Positions 1 through 7,568 of a DNA stretch of 35,421 bases are shown one piece after another; positions within the stretch are counted from its first letter, which is position 1, and each line of letters starts with the position of its first letter. A program made the position numbers and the translations under genes. This DNA comes from an uncultured Victivallales bacterium (GTDB taxonomy: Bacteria > Verrucomicrobiota > Lentisphaeria > Oligosphaerales > JAFGRS01): positions 1-35,421 of the forward strand of contig CAILUI010000406.1 of assembly GCA_903837355.1 (NCBI GenBank), in the 5' to 3' direction. The notes under the pieces are model-generated. The model had not been told where the DNA came from. It ran no database searches and saw nothing but the letters and a program-made list of their open reading frames with translations.

Positions 1-93
1 CACAACCCCATGCTGGTCGCCGCCGGACTCACCGAGACCGCAACGCCACTGCCCTGGCTCGCCGGCCGCAGGCTGCGGCTCTGCCTCGGGTGA
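1..93 (+). CDS. C-terminal tail of a truncated gene (possibly eboE)
   Basis: Frame 1 is open from the window edge and ends at TGA 91-93, giving the last 30 residues of a protein (…HNPMLVAAGLTETATPLPWL…). No motif can be read in so short a piece. It is co-directional with, and just upstream of, a UbiA-type gene and an EboF-like gene, so another ebo gene such as the TIM-barrel EboE would fit. That is inference from position only. Confidence 0.5.
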   Translation, partial: HNPMLVAAGLTETATPLPWLAGRRLRLCLG

Positions 94-168
94 CCCCTGC
101 GGTGTTAGTTTGGTGGCAGGCCGTGGGAATCCAGGCTAGGCTGGCTGCAACTGCTGCGCCTGCCCAAC

Positions 169-1023
169 TTGCCGACCGTCCCTGGCGACCCGCTCGTGGG
201 CCTCGTGCTCACCGCCGCCGCCACCGGTCAGGCTGTCTCTGCCCGCGAGGCCGGCGGCGTCGCCCTCGCCTCCCTGTTCCTCTACATGGCCGGACTGGCG
301 CTGAACGACCTGCACGATCTTCCCGACGACCGCCTGCACCGCCCCGAGCGCCCCCTGCCCCGCAGCGCGGTGTCAGTGCGCGCCGCCTGGGTAGCCTTCA
401 CCATACTGGCCGCACTGGGCCTCGCGGCGGCAGCGAGTGTTGGCCTGCCGAGCGGCCTGGCGGGCCTGGGCCTGCTGGCCCTGATCTGCCTCTACAACCT
501 GCGGGCGAAGGCTCGACCGGCCTCGGCCTGCCTGGTCATGGGCCTCTGCCGCGGGGCCAGCCTGCTGCTGGGCGCCGCGGTACTGGGGCGCCCGCAGGCC
601 GCGCTGCTGCCCGCCCTCGCCCTGACCGTCTACATCGGCGCGGTCACCTGGCTCTCGCGCCGCGAGGACGAGACGCAACGCCCGGGGCTCTACGTCCTGC
701 TGCCCCCGCTCGCCATCCTCGGCGGGTGCGCGGCGGCGTGGCTTGCCCTCGGCACGACCTGGGATCGTCTGCCGCTGGCAGCGCTGATTGGCACTGCCCT
801 GGCCGCCGGGCAAGCTCTGCGCGCCAGCCTGGGGCTGTTCCGGCAGCCCGTCGGCCCGGGACCGGCCCGCGCCGCCGTGGGCCGCTTTATCCGCCTGCTG
901 CTGCCCTGGCAGGCCGCGCTGCTGTTCCTCGGCGGAACGCTGGCCGCGGACGCCGCCGCGCTGGCACTGCTGCTCGCCTGGCCGGTCTCGCAAGGCCTGG
1001 GCCGACGGGTGAGCGGCAGCTAA
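169..1023 (+). CDS. eboC: UbiA-family prenyltransferase, EboC-like
   Basis: Polytopic membrane protein of the UbiA superfamily, which transfers prenyl groups from prenyl diphosphates to acceptors in the membrane. The Asp-rich Mg-diphosphate motif is clear: N46-D47-x-x-D50-x-x-x-D54 followed by RPERPLP. Several hydrophobic segments follow, and the length (~285-300 aa) is normal. An EboF-like gene lies 80 bp downstream, which suggests EboC of the ebo cluster, a widespread set linked to moving precursors of secreted metabolites. The start is uncertain. TTG 169 is the only usual start codon in frame, yet the frame is open from 109 and reads WLQLLRLPNLPTVPGDP, which looks like genuine N-terminal UbiA sequence. 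The true start is therefore probably upstream, at a CTG near 145 or across a small frameshift. The family is certain; the ebo assignment is moderate. Confidence 0.8.
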   Translation: MPTVPGDPLVGLVLTAAATGQAVSAREAGGVALASLFLYMAGLALNDLHDLPDDRLHRPERPLPRSAVSVRAAWVAFTILAALGLAAAASVGLPSGLAGLGLLALICLYNLRAKARPASACLVMGLCRGASLLLGAAVLGRPQAALLPALALTVYIGAVTWLSRREDETQRPGLYVLLPPLAILGGCAAAWLALGTTWDRLPLAALIGTALAAGQALRASLGLFRQPVGPGPARAAVGRFIRLLLPWQAALLFLGGTLAADAAALALLLAWPVSQGLGRRVSGS

Positions 1024-1057
1024 GGTGCTGCGCACGGCGGGGTGCTGCGCACGGCAG
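1024..1057. repeat. Two-copy 17-bp direct repeat
   Basis: GGTGCTGCGCACGGC occurs at 1024-1038 and again at 1041-1055, in tandem with a 17-bp period, immediately after the UbiA stop codon and before the EboF-like gene. Function unknown; probably replication slippage. Confidence 0.7.
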
Positions 1058-1103
1058 GTAGGGGCGGTTAGCCGGATGCTGGGTGCTGGTTCGGAGACAA
1101 TGC

Positions 1104-2378
1104 ATGCGCAAATTGCTGGTCGTACAGGTTGCCGGGCTGGGTTGGAACCTGGTCGAGCACTATGGGCAGATGCACGTGGGCAGCCACATAGAGCTGTTGC
1201 CCATGGCGCCTTGCTTCCCGGCCGTTACCTGCACGGCGCAAGCGGTCTTCCGCACGGCCACGCCGCCAGCAGCCAACGCCATCGTCGGCAACGGCCGCTT
1301 CGACCGGCTAACGCGGCGGACGGACTTCTGGAACCAGTCCGCGCGCCTGGTCCGCGGCGACCGCATCTGGGCCGAGCATCGCGCCCGCGGCGGCCGTGTG
1401 GGCCTGCTCTTCTGGCAGCAGAGCCTCGGCGAGGACGTCGACCTGGTGCTCTCGCCTGCACCGATCCACAAGCACCATGGCGGCATGATCCAGGACTGCT
1501 ACGGCCAACCGCCGGACCTCTATGCCCACCTCGGCCGCCTGCTGGGTCGGCCGTTCAACCTCAGGCACTACTGGGGTCCCCTGGCCGGCGCCCGCTCCTC
1601 GCGCTGGATCGTCGAAGCCACCTGTGCCATCCTGGCGGACGCCAGCCGCGCCCCAGACCTACTGCTCACCTACCTGCCACACCTGGACTACGTCCTGCAA
1701 CGACATGGTCCCGACGATGAGCGTGCGGTGACGCCGGCGCTGCAGGAGGTGGAGAAGGGGCTGCGGCGCCTGAACCTGGCGGCGCGGACCGCCGGCTTCG
1801 ACGTGCTGGTCTGGGGAGACTATGCCATCACCGCCGCCAACGGGGTGGTCTTCCCCAACCGCCTGCTGCGGGAACGGAACCTGTTCGCCGTGCGCCAGGT
1901 GGGCCGCCGAACCTACCCCGATCTGCATGCCAGTCCAGCGCTCGCCATGGTCGATCACCAGGTGGCCCATGTCTACCTTGCGGACCCCGCCCAAAGCGCC
2001 GCCGTCAAGGCCTGCTTCCAGGGGGTCGAGGGGATTGCCGACATCTGCCAACCCACGCCGACTCTCCACGCGGAGGACGGCGACCTGGTCCTGACGGCCG
2101 CGCCTGGGCACTGGTTCGCCTACCCGTGGTGGAACGACGCCCGCGAAGCGCCCGACTACGCCTGTCATGTGGATATCCACAGCAAGATCGGCTTCGATCC
2201 CTGCGAGCTGTTCTGGGGTTGGCCGCCTCCTGCCGTCAGCCTGAACCCGACCCGCGTGCGCGGCACTCACGGCCGGGCCGACGTGCCGGCCTGTGCGGGC
2301 TCGACGGCCAATGATCTGCATGGGGCCACCACGCTGCTCGAACTCGCCAGCCGGGTCAAGGCCCGGCTGGAGGCCTGA
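1104..2378 (+). CDS. eboF: Alkaline-phosphatase-superfamily phosphodiesterase, EboF-like
   Basis: 424-residue protein of the type I phosphodiesterase/nucleotide pyrophosphatase branch of the alkaline phosphatase superfamily. Visible signatures, in order: FPAVTCTAQAVF with the candidate nucleophile threonine (T42/T44), IVGNGRF, YLPHLDYVLQ with D195, VWGDYAI, VDHQVAHVY, VDIHSKIGFDPCELF, and RGTHGR with H389. These strings match the EboF/nucleotide-pyrophosphatase type. The first metal-binding Asp of the classical family is not obvious in the N-terminal strand. ATG 1104 is preferred over the in-frame GTG 1083 because GGAGA lies at 1093-1097, six bases upstream. With the UbiA gene it probably acts in the ebo route for exporting or modifying a prenylated or aromatic metabolite precursor. 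The substrate is unknown. Confidence 0.82.
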   Translation: MRKLLVVQVAGLGWNLVEHYGQMHVGSHIELLPMAPCFPAVTCTAQAVFRTATPPAANAIVGNGRFDRLTRRTDFWNQSARLVRGDRIWAEHRARGGRVGLLFWQQSLGEDVDLVLSPAPIHKHHGGMIQDCYGQPPDLYAHLGRLLGRPFNLRHYWGPLAGARSSRWIVEATCAILADASRAPDLLLTYLPHLDYVLQRHGPDDERAVTPALQEVEKGLRRLNLAARTAGFDVLVWGDYAITAANGVVFPNRLLRERNLFAVRQVGRRTYPDLHASPALAMVDHQVAHVYLADPAQSAAVKACFQGVEGIADICQPTPTLHAEDGDLVLTAAPGHWFAYPWWNDAREAPDYACHVDIHSKIGFDPCELFWGWPPPAVSLNPTRVRGTHGRADVPACAGSTANDLHGATTLLELASRVKARLEA

Positions 2379-2393
2379 ACGCCGCCGGGGCCT

Positions 2394-2416
2394 GACCCCT
2401 GACCACTGACCACTGA
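2394..2416. repeat. Short GACCACT heptamer tandem repeat
   Basis: GACCCCT GACCACT GACCACT GA reads as about three 7-bp units just after the eboF-like stop codon. The same heptamer is expanded to 12 units at 33904-33990, so this looks like a member of a dispersed heptanucleotide repeat type. Confidence 0.75.
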
Positions 2417-2428
2417 CGTCAGGTCCCA

Positions 2429-2445
2429 CCCAGCCTGAGGCTGGG
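2429..2445. terminator. Hairpin between convergent genes
   Basis: CCCAGCC-TGA-GGCTGGG forms a 7-bp perfect stem with a 3-base loop between the convergent ends of the eboF-like gene (2378) and the minus-strand gene ending at 2526. There is no T-tract on either strand, so intrinsic termination is only possible. Confidence 0.35.
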
Positions 2446-2525
2446 CTGGAGAGGCGCCCGGCCGCGGGCGCGCGGCGGAGCCCGCCGCATCTCCAACGGG
2501 CCGGAAAGCCCGCTCTGTCCGCCGC

Positions 2526-3326
2526 TCATGGCAGTTCGACGGGGCCGAGCTCTTTGGCCGCCGTCCCCACGCGCACACCCTGCAGGGCCGCCACGAACGA
2601 CGCGGTGAACGGAGTCCGCGCCGGAATCTCGTCCCGATAGAGTTGCTGACGCGCCACGACCTGCCAGCCAGCCCCCTCGACCTTGGCACGCTCCACCCAG
2701 ACCACGTCGATGCTGTGGATGCAGCCCTTCAGCACGTCGCCGGATTCCGCCAGGGCCGTGCCCAGCCGCATCTGCTGCAGGAAGACCCCGGCACGCTCGC
2801 CATCCGTCTCAAAGCGGATGAACTCCTTGCTGTCGAAGAAGCCTTCCCAACCGCCGATGCGGTCGGTGCGCAGGCCCAGGCTCTTCTTGATCTCGTCGAA
2901 GAAGGCCGGCGTAGCCTTGGCCGAATCGGGCTCCCGATGTAGCGCCACGCCCTCGTGGACGGTCATCCGTTCGGGATCGATCACCACCAGGTCATAGTAA
3001 TCCGCCGGCAGGTTGGGAAAGACCACCGTGGTGCCGTCCGGCCCGAGCTTGCCCTGCCAGGGCTTGTACTGCTCACGCTCGGTCTCCTGGGTGCCCTGGC
3101 GCGACGTGCGGTCCTTGCGGAACTTGCGTCCGAAGGCGACCACGAGCCGCTGCTTGCCGGGACTGGCGAAGCGCACCGTCAGCTTCCCCGTGAACTGCTC
3201 GGGCTGGGCGGGGTTGGCGTATAGATAGGTGCCAACCGGGACCACACTGCCGCCGCCCATGACCCGCAGCGAGAGGGCCGCCAGAGCCGCTGCACCGACC
3301 ACGCCCAATGTGCGCTTCAGTCTCAT
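2526..3326 (-). CDS. Secreted or membrane-anchored protein of unknown function
   Basis: 266-residue protein not recognised as a known family. It starts with a signal-type segment (MRLKRTLGVVGAAALAALSLRV) and continues as a beta-rich, charged extracytoplasmic domain containing YLYANPAQPEQF, VVFPNLPADYYDLVVIDP and a C-terminal part ending in GTAAKELGPVELP. The start at 3326 is fixed by a 4-bp ATGA overlap with the stop codon of the upstream gene (3323-3326), so the two are probably translationally coupled and work together outside the cytoplasm. The frame stays open further upstream, but that part overlaps the neighbour and is not coding. No catalytic motif is visible. Confidence 0.75.
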   Translation of the reverse strand: MRLKRTLGVVGAAALAALSLRVMGGGSVVPVGTYLYANPAQPEQFTGKLTVRFASPGKQRLVVAFGRKFRKDRTSRQGTQETEREQYKPWQGKLGPDGTTVVFPNLPADYYDLVVIDPERMTVHEGVALHREPDSAKATPAFFDEIKKSLGLRTDRIGGWEGFFDSKEFIRFETDGERAGVFLQQMRLGTALAESGDVLKGCIHSIDVVWVERAKVEGAGWQVVARQQLYRDEIPARTPFTASFVAALQGVRVGTAAKELGPVELP

Positions 3327-5344
3327 TTCGCCAGCACCTTTGCCTCGGCCGCCGCAGGGTGATTCGGGTACTCCTTGGCGACTTTCGTGAACACCTCGTT
3401 GGCGCGCTTCTGGTCGCCCGCTTCGGCCTGGATCTTGCCGCGCTCGAGTTCGACATCCGGCAGGTTCGGCAGCAGGGGGTCCAGCAGGATCGCGCCATCG
3501 AGCTCGCCAAGGGCGCCATCCAGCCAGCCCAGGCGCCGCCACATACGCGCGCGAGCCAGGCTCAGGCTGCCGTTGGTGCGGTCGATGGGAGAAGCGCCGG
3601 ACCACTCGTTCAGCACCTCCCAGGCCTCGACGATAAACCCCGCGTAGAGCAGATCGTAGAAACGCTGCCGCAGGGCATTGCCTTGCACGGCCGAGTAGCG
3701 TTGCTTCTGGCCGAACTCACGTCCGGCCAAGAGCTCGGCGAGGCGCTCTTTGGCCGCCGCGACGTCCCCTTTCTGCAGCGCCAGATCCAGCCGCAGTTCG
3801 ACGGGGACCTTACTGGCCTTCTCCGACTGCTTGTCAAGGGCATTGATGAGGGCGGTGGCCCACTCGAAGTCGCGCACGCCGAAGAGGGCGAACTGGGCCG
3901 CTTCGCAGGCGTCGGCCTGCCAGCTCTGGTCAGGTTTATCCTTCAGCATCTCCGTGTAGGCCCGACGCGCGACGTCCGGCCGACGCCGAGACGCGGCCCG
4001 CGCCAGCTCAACCAACGCCGCGCGGCGATAGATGTCCGAAGACTTGCGGTTACCGAGGATACCCTCGCACACCGGGATCGCATCCTCGTTCAGCGGCACG
4101 TAGCTCAGAAAGGTGAGGTAGCCGCGCAGCGCCGTCGGTTCGATATCGGCCAGATTCTGGGCCAGAATCAGCTCGCTGTAGTGCCGGAAGTCCTCGCCCT
4201 TCTCCATCGACCGCGGCGGCGGCAGACTCTCATTGATCTGCACCAGGCCCTTGGCCGTCACATCGCCCTGCGAGCAGGCCACACCACGGCTCCCCAGACC
4301 GGGCAACACCCGCACGCAGGTCGGCCCCTTGGCCTTGGCCCCATCCTCGAAACGCCACAGCGACTCGCGGCCGTTGACCGCCTCGAACTGCACTTCGGTG
4401 AACTGGGCCCCGCTGTAGCTCATGTAGGAGAGCAGCTTGTAGCGGAAGGCCGGCATCGGCGAGTCTTTGTAGTGGGCTTCCGTGGTCAGGCAGCGCGTGC
4501 GCCCGGACTGCACGTAGGCATCGGGCGGCAGCGCGCCCTTGTTCTTGGCGTCGACCCAACGCCCGAGCAGCGCCATCAACTCGCCGCCGAAGTCGACCAC
4601 CACCAGGCGGACCCGATGCGGGCCGGGGGGCAGGGCGATCTCTTTGCGGAACTCGCCGCGCACGGCGTCGCCGGCAAAGTGCCGGCCATCCCGGGCCAGC
4701 AGCAGCGCGTCATCGATCAGCAGGTAGCCCGCATCGTCGGTCACGATCATGAACGTCGGCGTCCCCTGACTGGCCTGCTCCAGGTAACCATCGAAGACCA
4801 GCAGACAGGCGTCCGACGAATCCACCGGGTTGAAGGACTGCTCAATGCGGTCGATAAACTGGCGACCCAGGCTCTGGCTCTTCTCCAGCAGCCCCTGCAC
4901 GTCACTCCAGTTGGCGGCGGGCCCCTCGGGCAAGGTCCTGACGTCCAGCGTCAGGTTCTGCAGAAACCCCTTGTTCACCACCGGTGCCCGGCCCTTACTG
5001 CCGAAGTACACGCAGATCTCGGTGCAGGGCGCGCTGCCCTTGACCAGGGCCAGAACCGTGTTATCGGCGCCGTGCCCCAGCGGCATCAGGCGGAGCTGGT
5101 TGCCGCCTTGGTCATAGGCGTAGAGGTCCATGCCCTCATCATCGCCCAGCCCGCTCACCGGCACGGTCAGCGCGTAGCCGGCATCCCGCTGCGTCGGCTC
5201 GGACGTCACCTTGAAAACCGCGCGGTAGGGCGAGTCGCCGTGGTGCCAGGAAGCGCGCTCGGCCGCCACGGCAGCCGGCACGGACAGCAGCCCCGCCAGC
5301 ACACCGGCAAGGACGGCACAGGGGACAATGAATCGCCTGAACAT
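3323..5344 (-). CDS. Large secreted TPR-like protein of unknown function
   Basis: 673-residue protein with a clear signal peptide (MFRRFIVPCAVLAGVLAGLLSVPAAVAAE). The N-terminal third is beta-rich. A central segment (LLVFDGYLEQAS…FMIVTDDAGYLLIDDALLL…LPPGPHRVRLVVVDFGG) resembles the PA14-like sensory or carbohydrate-binding fold. The last ~250 residues are alpha-helical, TPR-like repeats, for instance RLGWLDGALGELDGAILLDP and AEAGDQKRANEVFTKVAKEYPNHPAAAEAK. It shares an ATGA overlap with the next gene, so they form a two-gene secreted unit. ATG 5344 is chosen because the signal peptide starts there; the frame upstream runs into the repeat element at 5446-5540. A role in extracytoplasmic scaffolding or ligand binding is inference. 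Confidence 0.78.
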   Translation of the reverse strand: MFRRFIVPCAVLAGVLAGLLSVPAAVAAERASWHHGDSPYRAVFKVTSEPTQRDAGYALTVPVSGLGDDEGMDLYAYDQGGNQLRLMPLGHGADNTVLALVKGSAPCTEICVYFGSKGRAPVVNKGFLQNLTLDVRTLPEGPAANWSDVQGLLEKSQSLGRQFIDRIEQSFNPVDSSDACLLVFDGYLEQASQGTPTFMIVTDDAGYLLIDDALLLARDGRHFAGDAVRGEFRKEIALPPGPHRVRLVVVDFGGELMALLGRWVDAKNKGALPPDAYVQSGRTRCLTTEAHYKDSPMPAFRYKLLSYMSYSGAQFTEVQFEAVNGRESLWRFEDGAKAKGPTCVRVLPGLGSRGVACSQGDVTAKGLVQINESLPPPRSMEKGEDFRHYSELILAQNLADIEPTALRGYLTFLSYVPLNEDAIPVCEGILGNRKSSDIYRRAALVELARAASRRRPDVARRAYTEMLKDKPDQSWQADACEAAQFALFGVRDFEWATALINALDKQSEKASKVPVELRLDLALQKGDVAAAKERLAELLAGREFGQKQRYSAVQGNALRQRFYDLLYAGFIVEAWEVLNEWSGASPIDRTNGSLSLARARMWRRLGWLDGALGELDGAILLDPLLPNLPDVELERGKIQAEAGDQKRANEVFTKVAKEYPNHPAAAEAKVLAK

Positions 5345-5445
5345 GCCAAGGTCTCCGCACCCATCACGAACCGCTGGAACCGCTTTGCTCCATTGTAGCG
5401 CCATGGGCAGCAAGTTGCCACACCTGCCTAGCCTCGAACGTAACG

Positions 5446-5540
5446 GTGAAGTCTGCCGGGGACCCTGGAGGGTCCTGCCGTCCAGCAGGACGCACGCGCC
5501 GCTGAGCCGGCGGCGGCGGACTTCACAGAGGCATTGCCCC
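5446..5540 (-). mobile_element. MITE-like repeat, short copy A
   Basis: About 95 bp with terminal inverted repeats (GTGAAGTCTGC on the left; GCGGACTTCACAGAGGCATTGC on the right, the first part of which is its reverse complement with one mismatch). An imperfect internal palindrome lies at 5472-5491 (GTCCTGCCG/TCCAGCAGGAC). Read on the minus strand it matches both ends of the ~300-bp copies at 9929 and 32684 but lacks their middle. It has no coding capacity and lies between the divergent genes starting at 5344 and 5669. Confidence 0.75.
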
Positions 5541-5668
5541 CAGACCACCCATCCCGGCGCGCGTACTTCTGGCAAGCGGCCGCAGGGCGTGGCATGTTAC
5601 ACCGAGCCGCGGCCCGTCGGGATGTTTTACGTATGCCCCTGCTGCGCATGCGTAAGGAGACCTTCTCT

Positions 5669-6679
5669 ATGATCGCTAAAGCCCTGATCTGCAATGCCCA
5701 ACAACAGTTCTCCCTGACGGACGTCGTCCTGCCCGACTGCGGCCCGGACCGCATGTTGGTCCGGGCCCTGCGCACCGGCGTGAGCATCGGCACCGAGTTC
5801 GCGCTGGTGCGCAACAAGATTTCCTGGGGGCCCTACCCGCTCTGCCTGGGCTACCAAGGCGTCGGCGTCGTCACCGAAGTCGGCAGCAATGTCACCGGCT
5901 TTGCGCCGGGCGATACCGTCTACTACCGGGACGGCAAGAACCTGCAGTTGACCGACGGGACCCCGGTCTCCGCGGTCACCGGGACGCACTGCTCGCAGGC
6001 TCTGATCAACCCCAAGGCGACACACGGCGTGGAACTGCTGCCCAAGGGCGTCGACCCCGAGTGCGGCGCGCTGTTCGTGATGCCATCCGTCTCGCTCTAC
6101 GGTGTCGATATGGTCGATGTGCGCCTGGGGACCGTCGTCCTGGTCTACGGTTGTGGCCAGATCGGCCTCGGCGACGTCGCCTTCGCGGCGCGCCGCGGCG
6201 CCATCACCATCGCCGTCGATGTCGCCGACGACCGCCTGGCCATCGCTCGGAAGCTGGGCGCCGACTACGTCATCAACGGTGCCAAACAGGACGTGGCCGC
6301 GGCCCTGCGTACCCTCGCCCCCCAGGGCGCCGACACCGTCTTCGAGTCCACCGGCATCCCCGCCTGCATCGACCAGGCCATCCCCCTGGCCAAGGCCAAC
6401 GGCAAGTTCGTCATGCAGGGCAACTACGGCGCCGCCCCCATCAGCTTCCATTTCCTGCCCGCGCACGGACGCCGGCTGACCTGGTTCTTCCCCTGTGATG
6501 ACGGCCTGGCCCCCTGCCGCCGGGCGGTCATGAAGAACATGGCCCTGGGCGCCCTCGACTGGCAGCAGGTCATCACGCACCGGGTGGCCGCCGCCGACAG
6601 CCCCGCCCTCTACGACGCCATCAACCGCGGCGCGGCCAACGACGTCATCGGCGCCGTCATCAACTGGGAGGGCTGCTGA
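5669..6679 (+). CDS. MDR-family (zinc-type) dehydrogenase
   Basis: 336-residue medium-chain dehydrogenase/reductase. The N-terminal GroES-like domain carries RTGVSIGTE and LGYQGVGVV. The Rossmann domain begins at VLVYGCGQIGLGDVAF (GxGxxG at about residues 161-166), and an acidic residue in AVDVADDRLA suggests NAD preference. The position of the usual first catalytic zinc Cys is occupied by GVSIGTE, as in BchC-like and other SxGTE dehydrogenases, so classic alcohol-dehydrogenase zinc chemistry is doubtful. ATG 5669 has AAGGAGA eight bases upstream; the earlier in-frame starts run back into the repeat element. It is followed after one base by an SDR gene, so the pair probably oxidises and then modifies a sugar or polyol. 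The substrate is unknown. Confidence 0.87.
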   Translation: MIAKALICNAQQQFSLTDVVLPDCGPDRMLVRALRTGVSIGTEFALVRNKISWGPYPLCLGYQGVGVVTEVGSNVTGFAPGDTVYYRDGKNLQLTDGTPVSAVTGTHCSQALINPKATHGVELLPKGVDPECGALFVMPSVSLYGVDMVDVRLGTVVLVYGCGQIGLGDVAFAARRGAITIAVDVADDRLAIARKLGADYVINGAKQDVAAALRTLAPQGADTVFESTGIPACIDQAIPLAKANGKFVMQGNYGAAPISFHFLPAHGRRLTWFFPCDDGLAPCRRAVMKNMALGALDWQQVITHRVAAADSPALYDAINRGAANDVIGAVINWEGC

Positions 6680-6680
6680 C

Positions 6681-7538
6681 ATGGCAACCCTACTGATCAC
6701 CGGCACCAGCGGCTTCGTGGGCGGCGCCCTGGCGCGTGCCCTGGCCCCCAAACACACCCTCTACTGCCTCTCGCGCAAGGTCAACCCACCCATCGCCGGC
6801 GCGACCATGGTCCGCGGCGAGTTCTATTCCTTCGAAGACCTGCGCCAGTTGGACAAGGTCAGCATCGATGCCTGCGTCCATCTGGCTGCCGTAACCGGTG
6901 GTTGCCGCGAAGAGGATGGCATCGAGGTCAACGTCGAAGGCACGCGCAAGCTGTTGCGCTACCTCATCGACCGCGGCTGCCGCAAGTTCGTCAACGCCAG
7001 CAGCATCGCCGCGGTCGGCTTCCAGAACGTCAAGTTCCGTCCGCAGCAGGTGCCGCTGCCGGACGAGCACCCCTGCCTGGACCGGGACGGCTACGGCCTC
7101 TCCAAGTACCTCATGGAGGAGTTGACCAAGTACCTCTGGCGCCAGAACGAAGGCATCGACGTCATCAACATCCGCTTGGCCTCGATCATCCCCGAGGATG
7201 CCACGCCGCAACCGCGCCCGGCGGGCCCCATCGGGCCCTGGAGTCTGGGCAGCATCAGCCTGATGTTCCTCAGCGATGCCGTGCGCTGCTTCAGCCTGGC
7301 CGCCGAAGCGCCGCTCAAGCCCGGTGTCCGCATCCTGAACGCGGTCGCGGCCCACGCCTGTGCCGCCTGCCCCGTCCCCGAGTTACTGCGCGCCTGGTAC
7401 GGCCGGGACGCGGAACGCCTGGATCTCTCGGCCTTTGAGCAGCCGGGGCACGCTTGGGACCCCGTCTACGACATCCGCCGCATCCAGGCCGAGATCGGCT
7501 TCACGCCAGCCCGCGACGTCCCGCACGGCCCAGGCTGA
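6681..7538 (+). CDS. NAD-dependent epimerase/dehydratase (extended SDR)
   Basis: 285-residue extended short-chain dehydrogenase. The nucleotide-binding GxxGxxG lies at G8-G11-G14 (ITGTSGFVGGAL), the catalytic Ser region at N105-A-S-S, and the YxxxK pair at Y138-GLS-K142 (YGLSKYLMEEL). HLAAVTG is the usual SDR 'HxAA' element. The family acts on nucleotide sugars or related sugars in the cytoplasm. The gene starts one base after the dehydrogenase stop codon, so the two are one transcript with coupled function. It ends 30 bp from the convergent glycoside-hydrolase-like gene. At 285 aa it is slightly shorter than typical sugar-nucleotide epimerases (310-340). Confidence 0.87.
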   Translation: MATLLITGTSGFVGGALARALAPKHTLYCLSRKVNPPIAGATMVRGEFYSFEDLRQLDKVSIDACVHLAAVTGGCREEDGIEVNVEGTRKLLRYLIDRGCRKFVNASSIAAVGFQNVKFRPQQVPLPDEHPCLDRDGYGLSKYLMEELTKYLWRQNEGIDVINIRLASIIPEDATPQPRPAGPIGPWSLGSISLMFLSDAVRCFSLAAEAPLKPGVRILNAVAAHACAACPVPELLRAWYGRDAERLDLSAFEQPGHAWDPVYDIRRIQAEIGFTPARDVPHGPG

Positions 7539-7568
7539 GCTTTGGCGCCGTTCGGGGCGGTCGCCGGG

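Noticed and set aside
3308..5398. Long plus-strand ORF opposite the secreted TPR-like gene
   Set aside because: High-GC antisense shadow: Arg/His/Gln-rich, no domain, and the minus strand has a signal peptide and coupled neighbour.
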